From assembly GCA_033558025.1 (NCBI GenBank), contig JAUCEF010000011.1, positions 930,001 to 994,000 on the forward strand: a stretch of DNA of 64,000 bases. The letters are read 5' to 3'. The notes under the pieces were generated by a model. It worked only from the letters and a program-made list of their open reading frames with translations. It had not been told where the DNA came from and ran no database searches. Source of the DNA: Phytophthora sp. 'mugwort'. Taxonomy: Eukaryota > Oomycota > Peronosporomycetes > Peronosporales > Peronosporaceae. Positions 20,741 through 31,589 of the stretch are shown here, in pieces; the stretch's first letter is position 1; each line of letters opens with the position of its first letter. The position numbers and the translations under genes are program-made.

Positions 20741-23480
20741 AAGTGAGCCTTCGTATTGGAGGCCTTCGCGCCGAGATTTGAAATATGGTCGACGTTGTGT
20801 GTCATTCCTCCTCGAGGAGGGAAAAATCAGTGAGGTTAATTGTTGGGATGGAGATGGGTAGATTTGTTGTACAACAAATGTGCATCATCATTAGATCTCG
20901 CAGGTTATCGAAAGGTACCCCTGCCGAAAACGAGGTGCGCGACTGTACCACCCTTCTTACAGGTGCCAGGACAGCTGTCCAGCAACACGCTTATAAAAAA
21001 AAATTCAGCACAGTGGGACGTATTCATGGTAAATCAGAACGAGGCGAAATTCGTGCAGGTCGGACCGACCCAGTCAGAGTGCATTTTTTTCTTGACAGGC
21101 TGTACTAAGTTCGTGAACAATCTGGCGTGATCCTGCAGCTGTCTTGTTCACAAAAGCCACATGCCCCTTCGCGTCAACACATAACTATAAAACAGTTTGC
21201 ATTCTCTTCGTTACATCATAAATATAATCAAGGCCCGACCCAGTAATGCAGTTGCGCTCCAACGGATTCGGCATTTTTAGATCCACCCTTAAGCAGAGCT
21301 CGTCCTAGTCGACGTGCTGTAACATATGCACGTCTGTGAAGGAAGGAATTTTCAAACATGGTAGCCATCAGATGGCGAGAAACATGCAAGGAACAGGCTA
21401 TGCTTAAACCGGTTATTGGGAAACTTGGCGAATTAGCAACAATGGAGTTTTACCAGCAGATGAGCGAGCAGAACATAGTGACTGGAAAATCTATATGCGA
21501 CGATAGTGGACAAGATGGTCTCAGCTGCGACTGATCATGAGAACGATTCAGACAGTTACTTCGACCAGCTAGATTACGAAGCTGCGATGATGAAATGGAG
21601 ACAGATCAGGACTCGCCATGGCTGCCGAATCGCTCGCAGCTATGGCGCGTGAACTAGGTTTGTGCTGATAATGACATTGCTGAACCCGACGATTCGGACA
21701 CTACCTTCTGAAGAGTGCCCGTGTAAGTAGCCGCTGAAATGATGGATAAATCCTGCTGATAATGACATTGCTGAACCCGACGATTCGGACACTACCTTCT
21801 GGAAGAGCGCCCGTGTAAGTAGCCGCTGAAATGATGGATAAAACAATCAGTCAAAATTTTAGTGACAACGCTTCGTTGCTAGTCGCAGCTATCCAGAAAA
21901 GGGATGTGGTAGTGCTCCGCCCCTCGCTCTCGGACCCCGAAAAAAAGACAAGGGTGGAACATTTATGGCCGAAATATGTTGTTGTTTTGGTTTCACGTGA
22001 GCCACGGCAACCATGACTAAATTATGCAGTGGGCAAACTACCATCTGGTTGTTGCGAAAACAATGTTCGCGACCGGTATCCAGTAATGATGACGGATAAG
22101 CTTATCCGAGCTCGGCTTCTGACCTGAAATGTAGCCACAAAGGATGGCGTCACTAAAGCGTGATAACTATTCTGTGATACAGAGCCAGTATTTGAATTAG
22201 CCGAGGCGGTGATGCTTTGAAAGCGAAGGTAACTTGAGGGAGAAAGCACCATGCGGGATTGTCGTGTCGTTGGGTTCGGATCTTGTCGCGCTACACATGT
22301 ATGTGGGCATTCGGCTTGCTGGGAGCAGGGCGCCTAGGGGCGAGTTCAGTGATAAGAGCGCTCTAAACGTGATAGGGACGCCACAAGAGTAATAGGAGCG
22401 CTCTAAGAGCGTCTTAAGAATTCATCAGGATTAAATGCACCGTAAACCTATCCGTGTGTCTATAATTATCATGCAAAGTGTTTGAGTTCTTTTGCTTCAC
22501 AGTATACGGAGCTTCTACACCATCAAGTCGCGCGCCAGTGTGTTTATTCAGGACATTGAATGATTAAAGCAAAACTGGTGCTCGCTCATCCCGTGGAACC
22601 ATTTGCTGAAGACCAAAACAAATGGCTTGCTGCATTCTCAAGGCCCATGAATAGCTTGCTGGGAATGTACTGAGAATGTATCGATGTCGTGAAGAACAAA
22701 CCAGGTAAATGTGGATTAAGTTTGATGATGCAGCTGCCGGAGCTCTGCGTGAAGCTAGGCTAAACGATACTCTCGTCGACACGGGAACCACAGTGATTGC
22801 AGAAATTGTGAAAAGATGCGTTGCATATTGGCCGCTGACACTCGCTGTGGGACGACCGAAGAACCAGCCCAATGGTATCTGACACGCCAGTATGCGATTT
22901 TGCCGGTACATGAGTACGAATCAGTGGGGTGCGACCATTCTGGGGCGGCGAAGTGGAGGAAGTGTGAAGAAGCAGTTGCTGCCATACATATGGAGAAATA
23001 ACATATTGACAGTGGTGCGATGAACGATTTTGAAATGAGACCACTCCGAAGTGGATCGGCGATCCCGCTTTACCAGATCTGAAAAGTTGTGGGATAATGA
23101 TACTGGGAATTGTATACGCATATGTCATCGATTCGAGTGTCATCGCGTCACAGAGGCATACGCGAATGTGACTAGATTGAAACTGACACAGATGTTACTG
23201 TGTACCCCAAAACGGATGCCGCCAAGCGAGGAGAATTCGGCGGAGATGCACAAGACGGATAAGACGATTAGCAAAGCAATAACAGCACCATATAGCAGTG
23301 ATGCAGGACATTTTAACGGAAGAGTAAGAAATCGCATTTCGTTTTTTGCATTGACCATCCTGCAGAGGCCGGTTCTCTAACTTCCTCTTCTCCAAAGGTA
23401 TCACACTCATATGCATGTACGCTAACGGTTTAAAATCTCAACAACGCGCCCAAGCAAAACCCGGACGATGAACATAGATC
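20741..23480. other. Non-coding stretch, probable old transposon debris
   Basis: About 2.7 kb with only short frames of no recognised family (20785-21130, 22816-23001, 23051-23380). It contains one tandem duplication, listed separately. The acidic piece ATDHENDSDSYFDQLDYEAA near 21.5 kb may be part of a transposase N-terminus. Confidence 0.4.
21663..21842. repeat. Tandem direct duplication of an 88/89-bp unit
   Basis: Units 21663-21750 and 21754-21842 both run from TGCTGATAATGACATTGCTG to AAATGATGGATAAA. They differ by a one-base gap and one substitution, so the duplication is young compared with surrounding decay. Confidence 0.9.
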
Positions 23481-26400
23481 CTTGATTCAGGTCCCCTCCA
23501 ATGTCGCTATGAGTTCGCTGATAATCTCGGTCTCCGTAGCAGCGTCGCCAGGATCTCCTCGCGTGCGTACTACAGATCATTCAGCACCACTGAAACCACC
23601 TTCTCCCTGTACTGCGGCTCCTGGATTCCCTGTTCTCTCGAACGCAACAACTCACGCGTCAGCTCTTGGTTGCTCATGTCCTCGCATGCGTGCGTACTCG
23701 ACCTAGGAAACGCATTATGTACCCCACACAAACCACACTACGTGTCACCTTACAAAATATGGTGGCTGGTACCACCTAGATTGACAGGATTTCAGTTTGG
23801 GCGTCATCATGCATTTGACTTGGTTTAACATGGTAGATATTAGGGTTATAACTAATGCCGTGCTTCGCCCAAAATACTATTCGTGATGCCATGCTCACGA
23901 CCATGCATCCACCGTGTTGAATGGAGTCATAACTCGACACTTGGCCCGAGATGCACCGCGAGGAATGCGCACGCGTGCCGCCACGACAGCGACACCAGAG
24001 AGAGAAGTCGCGACTTCTGCCCGTGGACCGCGCACGCGTGTTGCCACGAGAGCGAAACCATCAGTCGTCGCTGTTTGGACAAGCCAGACGCTGACTAATA
24101 CGTGCCATCGCGCAGCCGAGTATCAACATGTGTCGGGCGTGGCGCCTCCCCCAGCTAATCCGGAACAGCAGCCTCGCGACGCTGCGACTGTCCACGAGTT
24201 CCTTCAGCTTCGCCAGACGGTGGTGCGCTATGTCCGCCAAAATGAGAATGCAGATCGTCGCGGACGCTCTAACACCGAGACGTCCGCCTTGGGCGACCGA
24301 ATATTACTGTCCATATCCGGTACTCAACCCGTTTTGGTGACGAAACCTGGTAGCGAACAAGCTCACACCTCGCTTTATTGGGGCGTTAAATGGGACGAAG
24401 ACTTTTAGGATGCCTATAGGCTGCAACTATCTACGAAGCCCCGCTTACACACTATCTTTTACGTTGGCTGGCTGCGGCGATACTATCCCGTCGATGCTTA
24501 TAGACCCACACAGAGTACTAGCATTCCTCATTCCTCATACCGCTGCTGCTGCTGGCGTTCTGATCCCTCAACCGATACCGTGGTTCCCCATTCCCCATTT
24601 TTGCGCTTAAGGGCTTCCAGTCGCTGCGCTTTCGCAGCGTGCCCCCCCCCACCTCTTCATCCTGATGGTCTTTCTCCACTTGTGAACCTGCGTCATATCG
24701 GGGAAGTGTTGTTTTCAACATCGCGACTTTCACAGCGTCCTACAACGCGCGCGTGCGGGTCGTGGCCCTCACCACCACAACGAAATGCTTGTGCACCAGC
24801 ATCAGTACTTGGTTCGATGGTTAGACTCGATGGAAGACAGCTAGGAACCCCACGTAGTGCTCCCTGGAAAGGTCCCGGACGCCGTGGGGGAGGTCGAGGT
24901 AAGCCTCGCGGCATGGGCAGGTCCTCCCGATGGCCGGCCGGTCGTCGTGCCTAGCCTCCTGCATGACAGCTTGATACCGCCTAACCTTGCGGCGTTCGGT
25001 TTCAGAAACCGGGAAGGCGCCTTCATTGAGAGTCACATGGTCGCGCGAGTCCGAGTCTCACCACAACCATGATATAATAAGAAAAGCAGCAGAGCCGGCC
25101 GGCTTCCCAAGACCATGTGTACAGTGAGGACCCAACGCACTGACAGAAAGCGCTGGTCGCGGCCCCCAACCCTCGGGTGTACGCAAGAAACTTTCGAGGC
25201 ACTCCATGTCCCAGCGCTCAGCGAAGGCTGTTCATCAGTGGTCGTGCGTCCAGAAGGCCACGGATCCCGTCACGGTGGCAGGCTTACTGTGAGTAGCTCG
25301 CCATCGATTAAGCAGCGCCCTCATCTCTTCTTCGGTCAGCGGACCTGCATAGCCGCTGCCGTCGTCCAGCGCTCACCGCTCGAGCGTCTCCTCGTAAGAA
25401 CTGAAGTCGTTCTGACTCGACGTGGACGCTATCCCGCGTTCATGGCACCGTCGCTCGCCTGCTTCACGTCCACATATCCTCTTCACCCCCAAACGTGAAA
25501 TGACAACGATGTTCAAGCCCCCACTGTATCTACGACGTCGACTACATCTCCCCATTCTCCTGTTAACGTCGCGAACCCCTTAGCCGCGTCGTCCGTTTCG
25601 TCGACCTCTCGTTCTAAACGACTCGCTAGCTGGAAATCGAAGCACAACGATACCACCGTCTTCTCCAACGGCCTCGCCGACCGGCGTCCTGACGGCGTCA
25701 GCAGCTCCATTTCTACTAACACAACCGTATCCACACTAACCACGACCGTCTCCATTTCGCCCTCCGGTTCTTCTCGCCGTGACAGCTTCGAGGACAGCCC
25801 TCGTCCTGGCTTGCTTCGTCATTTTCATCCTCGTACACGCTCGGGATTTCCTCGCCGTACTCATTCTCGGTCTCGTCCTCGTACCATTCTTCGAGCTCCT
25901 CTTCGTTCACTCCTGCGACTTCATCTCCGTACACTTTTTCTATTTCCTCATAGTATCCCCCACCTTCGTACACGTCTTATACCTCCGCATCGTACATCAT
26001 TGCTGCTTCTTCAGCAATCGCTGCTTTCAATGCCGCATCGTCTCCAATAGTCCAGTCGATTCCGTTCCTAACGCCAACAGCACAGCCCTCTTCTGGGCCA
26101 CCTGATAGACTCGAGAATGTAGCGATCCTCTCATCCCCTCCCTTCAATAAAGTGGGGCCGGTGGCGGATCCCTTCACTGAGCGGCTTCTGTCATCTGCGG
26201 CACCAGCTCACGCAACGCCAGCTTCGCAGGGCATCCCACAACCATGTGCCCAGTCTCGCGACAATAGAAACGTCCGAGAGACTGACGGAAGACCGGTCCG
26301 TTTAAAGTCCTTCCGTTCCCACTAGCGAAGGATCCCTCGCACTCAGCCAGGATGTGCACTAACTGACAGCACCGCCTGCTCTCCATCGTTTGGCGTTTGC

Positions 26401-28080
26401 ACGTCGCTCGGCCATGACCTTTGTACCCGCATCGACCGCACACTAGGATTCCTTCCTGCGTGCGAGCATCGGCTTCGATCCGAATGCCTCTGGAAAATCG
26501 ACTTTCTCTTGCTGTCCGTGAGCGCTCCATGGCGCTGGTGCAACATTCGTCACGCCGACACCATGGGCCCACGGTTACGTGGCCACCTCGGAGCTTGATA
26601 CTGATTCCGCATCATTTGTTGCTGCAACTGCTCCTGTTGTTGTAGAAATGACTGCAGCTGCTGCGTCAGGGCGTCAACCTATGCCAGCACCGGCATCCCC
26701 TTCTGCTTCGCAGGGCCTCGTCAGAGAACTCATCAACCACCTCTACTGGTCGTACATACCCTTCAACATGATCCACTCTGTCCGGCTGAGGAATTCGTTG
26801 CGAAACGTATCTTCAGCGTAGCAGACGTCCGTATGCTAGGGTTTCCCCACCACCGCTCAGCTTCTCGCCCTTTAAACTTTTGCCTAACAAGCGTGACCTA
26901 TCCGGGAGCCCCCCCCCATTTATGAGCTTCGTACAGCTCCTGGAGGCGCGAGGTTTCCCCCACGGTGGCGGTATCCGTATAAAACATCGGTAACCTTGAC
27001 CGCAGGTTCGACAAGCCATAAACGATCGGTAAGTACGCGGCACACGCCGAAAAGCCACCACTCGCAACACGCCTGGATGAAGGGGGGGGGGGGTAATGCT
27101 TCTTGCCGCTCCACTTCTTACTTCCGAGTCCCGAAGGGGAGCGCGACTCACACGAACCACTTCGCTTGGCTCGTTCCGTACACTGCCGCTTGACTCGCAC
27201 TCGGCAGCAACCGGGGAACGGCCTGAGCCTCGGACACCGTCTTCCGCGGACCAACCCCTTTTTGGGCTACCTTGAACCCCGGGTTCGACACTTTTGAGGG
27301 TCGCGATAGATGGTCTACGCGCTTCGTAGTATCGCACCCTCGAGGCGAATTGCCATATCTACCTTGCCTTCCCGATTCCTGTTGAGCCCCCAGCCCCAAC
27401 CAAAAGCAGGTCTGTCGTCCGACGCCTTTCCGACCCCGCGCACTGCGTGATGAATCCACTCAGGCCCCTCGACGGGCTGACCTCGAAATCTCCAGATTCC
27501 ATGCCATACACATCTCCATACTCGCTTCCAGACACCGGTCGAACAACCGCTCGTCGTTCCGTACCTGAAAGCATCCGATTGGAACCGTTCCCTGCTCGAT
27601 TGTCCAGACCAGGACGGATTCATCTCGAAATCCTCGTGGATCATCCGCATATCCCAACCAACTTCTCTCTTCACCTCCGACTCGTCCTTGATGGCGAGCT
27701 CGTAATCTGAAGAAACTTCTTTATCGGGGTCCTTAATCGTCTTCCTCTTCGTCAGCTCAGATCTCTCCCATTAGCTTCTCATGTAGTGTCATATGTGGGC
27801 CTATAGAAGTTGACACCCTCGTCGACTCTTCCGTCTCACCAGGACTGCTTGCAACTCCACCTGTCAACGGCAGAAGCTTCTCTTCTGAACTGGTCGCATC
27901 TCCTTCGCTCCCTCATCTCAGAGTCGTACGCCGCGTTGCGCCTGATACCAGACGCTCCATTTCAAATCATTCCACCACAGTCCGTTCTCCATCAACACTT
28001 GCTCGTCTTCGACACCTCCGACTTCTTCCTCTTCAAATGGGCTCATTGTTAGCCCTGCCATTTCGGTTCACGTTCCACAA
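23481..28080 (-). mobile_element. Gypsy-type retroelement remnant with gag zinc knuckles
   Basis: Minus-strand frames hold a gag-like N-part (27315-27674, 26813-27337), two zinc-knuckle-like segments in 26174-26572 (VCGRCGYKGHGRATCKRQ, and FYCRETGHMVVGCPAKLA, where the first Cys of the second knuckle is replaced by Phe-Tyr), a strongly Glu/Tyr-rich acidic segment (25716-25973) and further pieces (MTLNEGAFPVSETERRKV near 25.0 kb; LTEEEMRALLNRW near 25.3 kb). Reverse transcriptase, RNase H and integrase were not found. Frames are broken throughout. Several C or G homopolymers lie inside (about 24643, 26909, 27079). Confidence 0.6.
23914..24408 (+). CDS. Unrecognised ORF with an internal duplicated segment
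   Basis: 164 codons on the plus strand, opposite to the gypsy-type frames. The N-terminal part has a duplicated Arg/Thr/Ala segment (GMRTRAATTATPEREVATSA, then GPRTRVATRAKPSVVA). The C-terminal part is more protein-like (VHEFLQLRQTVVRYVRQNEN; VLVTKPGSEQAHTSLYWGVK). No family recognised; may be part of a transposon or chance. Confidence 0.2.
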   Translation: MLNGVITRHLARDAPRGMRTRAATTATPEREVATSARGPRTRVATRAKPSVVAVWTSQTLTNTCHRAAEYQHVSGVAPPPANPEQQPRDAATVHEFLQLRQTVVRYVRQNENADRRGRSNTETSALGDRILLSISGTQPVLVTKPGSEQAHTSLYWGVKWDEDF

Positions 28081-28329
28081 GTCCAGTTCACTCCGCTTGT
28101 CCAATTCGGCACCTCGTCTAGGCTTCACCACACGAGACTCACTGATTCGACTTCAGTGATCGTCCCAACCTCCACGCTGGAAATTTTGAATCGGCTACTT
28201 TTGTATTTTGTGCGTCGCAACAATAGATGTTTTACCTGTTTGTCTATCACCAATAAATTAATTCTCTTTGACCACGACCAATAGGAATTAAACTAATTAC
28301 CGCTTTTAAACCTGTTTGTACGGGTTGAT

Positions 28330-28800
28330 CACATATTTTTTTTAATATGAAATAATCATAATATCATAACTTGATTGACGATTATTTATTTATAATTAAA
28401 ATTATTAATACTTAAACCAATTATATTGTTTACAAACATAAATAAGGGGATATATATTTAGTCGGAATATTTACAAGAAATTATTAATATTGTTTATAAT
28501 AAAATTGAAACAAATAATAGCTTTTATGCATATTATGACAATAATAAACATATATAATCAATTCACTTTCTTAGATATGGCTGAGCATTGGCAATTAGGT
28601 TTTCAAGATCAACAACACCTGTTATTGGAGGTATTATTAATTTTCATCATGATTTTATGCTTTCTATTTTTAAAATAATGTAATTATGTTCTATTTTAAC
28701 ATTTTTATTATACTTATTATAATTGTTTAATTATATTTTTCTTTATTATATTTTTTATCATAATGTTTTAATTTATCATTTTCTTTATTATTTTTTATTA
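28330..28800 (+). pseudogene. Nuclear insert of mitochondrial DNA (NUMT) with a cox2 N-terminal fragment
   Basis: This stretch is extremely AT-rich against a GC-rich background. At about 28580-28665 it encodes AEHWQLGFQD followed, after a one-base deletion, by [19 protein letters not shown] in the next frame. This matches the start of cytochrome c oxidase subunit II (consensus of the type [23 protein letters not shown]). Upstream, TTTTAATATGAAATAATC-like AT-rich sequence is typical of mitochondrial spacer. The rest of COX2 is missing, and AT-only sequence follows to about 28800. It therefore cannot be a working gene. Borders are approximate and judged by base composition. Confidence 0.8.
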
Positions 28801-28954
28801 TTTTTATGGGCCGTTGAAAGAAAATTATTTCTGCGAAATAGCACGTATTTATCCATTCAACGAGGCGGCCTCGAAAAAGAAAAGAAAGCATAGGACAAAC
28901 AAAAACAGTTAGAACCTAACAAGCTGCTGCGGAAGTACTTTCAGATATTTTTCT

Positions 28955-30516
28955 GTGAGGGTTAAGTCAGATCAACCAGGCATCCGTCATGGAAACGGAT
29001 TCAAGATGCAGCTCACATATTCGTCGAATCTTCAGCCGCCTCCAGCTACCGCAATTTCCGTCCACGATCTGGTCGAGCGTGTCAAATTAACACCAAACAC
29101 GGTTCAACTTGTTCAATTAGTGAACCAAGCTCGAGACCTGTCTGTTCAGCTGTTTGATTACGCTGCAGCTATTGGAGATAGTGGATTATATGGGTTAATA
29201 ATGGCTTTTTTTGCCACTGGAGACTTTCGTGAAGGAGCTCCTAGTCACAATCAAAACGGGGTGACGCCAATCCAATGTGGCAAGACGATGAAGCCGTCGT
29301 TGGCTCTTGACATTGAGACGTTCCTGCATTCCCGCGGGGTTATTTTAACCGAAGACGGACAGAGTTTCATCGTTGCTTCCTCGACATCGACGGTACTTTC
29401 GCCACCCACCAGTCCACCAAGCGTAGGAGATCCCCATTGAAGCGGATTCAAGTGAGGCCGGGTCGATACATTCTCTGCGTCAATACTGCTTCGACAGTTG
29501 GGCTAACTCTGTGTGCAAATGGCGTCCATTACGCTGCAACGAAGGCAGTGTACGTGCACCAAGTGCGTTCTCACACGCTGGATGAGCTGGCATTCTATGG
29601 TGACAAGCTGCTGGCATTCTCGGAAGCCGACACCACGTTGTCTGTTGCGTGGAGTGGGCCGAAGATCACCGACTTGGCTAAGGATGAGAGCTTCCGTGCC
29701 GCATTCAAGATTTCTGCACCGTGTAAGGGCGCACACCAGCGGCTTGCTCCGGGTATGTCAATGCTGCTGGACCTCGAGGTACGTTCGCGACTGCAGATAT
29801 CCTCTATGTCGGTGATATTCCTAAATGTTTTGATGACTTCAACAGAATCTGTCCCCACCTCCATCGGCTGAAAAAAACTTGATGGTACTGCGTCTGTATC
29901 CTTCGACCGGTACCGTGGACTCGAATACACAAAACGCATCACAAAGCGACAATCAGTCATTCTGGCGTGCGGAAGGCAGATCTAGGATACTTTGACGAAG
30001 ATTTTCTCAAGGGTTTCCGTCGTGGATGGTACGTTGGACTCGCTGCCTTTTCACATGATGACGAAATACTTAAATTTTATATGTACATTGCTGTTGGCCA
30101 TTTGGATAGGTACAATGACGCCCTCTACTTCCGATGCGTGGGAGATCCACCGGGTCGATTCTTGTCGGGAGGAGACGCGAGTAACTTATACAAGTTCAAC
30201 ATTCGCGAAGAGCATGACTTTGGCTATAACAACAAGCGGGTGATGGTCGAGTTGCCGACGAGGGGATTGTTTACTGTCGGGCGTCGGTGATGACTCCAAC
30301 AACGCGGAGATGGCATGTGTACTATTCGTCGTGAAGGAAATGCTCGCGATCGATACGCTGGAACGATATTGTTCAGTAACTGACAAGAATTGGGCGTGGC
30401 AGGAGCGAGCCGTGCGCGTACTGCATAACGAGATTTCCATTTCGATTAATTTCAGTGATGAAGATCTTAAGATGAACAGGCTGTATCGCAGCATACTTTC
30501 TGTTAGGCCGAGCTAA
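28955..30516 (+). pseudogene. Decayed unrecognised host-like gene with at least one intron
   Basis: Consecutive frames with protein-like composition: 28955-29440 (LTYSSNLQPPPATAISVHDL, then helical VNQARDLSVQLFDYAAAIGD), 29437-29785 (PGRYILCVNTASTVGLTLCA; LDELAFYGDKLLAFSEADTT), a likely intron 29780-29846 (GAG|GTACGT ... CAACAG|AATCTG) after which the frame continues NLSPPPSAEKNLMVLRLYPS, then 29967-30270 (RKADLGYFDEDFLKGFRRGW) and 30286-30516 (GDDSNNAEMACVLFVVKEML ... stop). Frame jumps near 29435, 29960 and 30270 are not explained by good splice sites, so it looks like a gene with recent frameshifts. I do not recognise the family. It lies between the NUMT and a Harbinger remnant. Confidence 0.4.
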
Positions 30517-30944
30517 ATTGGTCTTCATTAGAGAACTTTAGATTCTGGACTAACTCGGCACTTTAGAGCAAATATTCGTACTTAGCAAATCCAAAACGGT
30601 AGGTACAAATCAACTTGCTCCAAAAGCGAGCTCCAGTGGAATGAGTAATGAAGGCCAATGGTGTTCCAAAGGAGCATGTACTGGAATACTTCTATGGTTT
30701 TATATCCTTATCATCCGAGGCAGAAACTCTACCAGATTGAAAGGTCGGAAAGGTGCCGTTGCGTCGACAATTGCAAGCCAACTCGTAGTCCGGGGAGATG
30801 ACAGCGTCGGGCAAGCGCAGCGGCATGTCGTGGAAGCGTCAAGGGCTGCCTCGGTCCAGCCGTAAGGTGCAAATCGTCGAGACGCAGCAGTAGGGAAGAG
30901 TGACAATTCCCGCAGCCACTGAGGGTGCCGACAGCAAGCCCCCG

Positions 30945-30974
30945 CCCCCCCCCCCCCCCCCCCCCCCCCCCCCC
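30945..30974. repeat. Homopolymer of about 30 C
   Basis: An uninterrupted C run, preceded by CCCCCG. The length in the genome may be uncertain because such runs are hard to sequence. Confidence 0.9.
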
Positions 30975-31039
30975 TAGGACGAAGAGGGTAACCATCTACT
31001 GTCACTACTGACGTAAAGACGTCGTCGGACAAGAATGCT

Positions 31040-31585
31040 CAGCCGAGCTATGATGCCGAAGATGCTGGTGCGGCAATGGTATCGATCTACAATGCGTTCG
31101 TCAAATGTTTTTATCCTGTTGTATACGAGCATCACAGTGACGTTGATTGCCGAGCTCACTACGGACTCTCGTCGTTCAAACTCTTCCTCGAGGTCCTTCA
31201 ACCGGCTAGGATAAACAGGTTGCCGCAAAAGGAGGCATAGCGCTTCTTTCCTCGGCACCGGGCAGCCTTGAGCTGTGTAAATGTACGGCGGCAGGTTTAA
31301 TGCTTCATCCAGCTGCATAATTCATCGGGTAAGAAGCGAAAAAACAAAAAACACGTCGGCAGGTGGCAGCATGGCGTCTTTGAAGCGAGAAGCGCCGCGT
31401 CACAGCGGTTCATGGTCTTGGAGCCACTTCGCACAGATGTAGCGTGGTAAATGACGCATAGCGTCAAGGGGCGCAATCCCCATCGCGAGCATGGCCGCCA
31501 TCATGAACTTCAACTCTCGTTCTGTGACTTGCATCATTCCAGGTCGAGGCGTGAAACCTCTATCTTTTCGTGGCGCGCGCATCCG
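31040..31585 (-). pseudogene. PIF/Harbinger-like transposase, N-terminal remnant
   Basis: The frame 31318-30974 reads LDEALNLPPYIYTAQGCPVP, then EALCLLLRQPVYPSRLKDLE, the N-terminal helical part typical of Harbinger/DDE_4 transposases of oomycetes (family pattern LP..I.T..G......EALC.LL.RL.YP.R..DL...F.R). A piece upstream (31582-31400) may be its beginning. The catalytic DDE core is missing; the frame runs into the poly-C tract. Confidence 0.6.
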
Positions 31586-31589
31586 GTTG

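Noticed and set aside
23051..23380. Open frames of about 100 codons in the 20.7-23.5 kb stretch
   Set aside because: No domains, no clear codon bias, overlapping frames on both strands.
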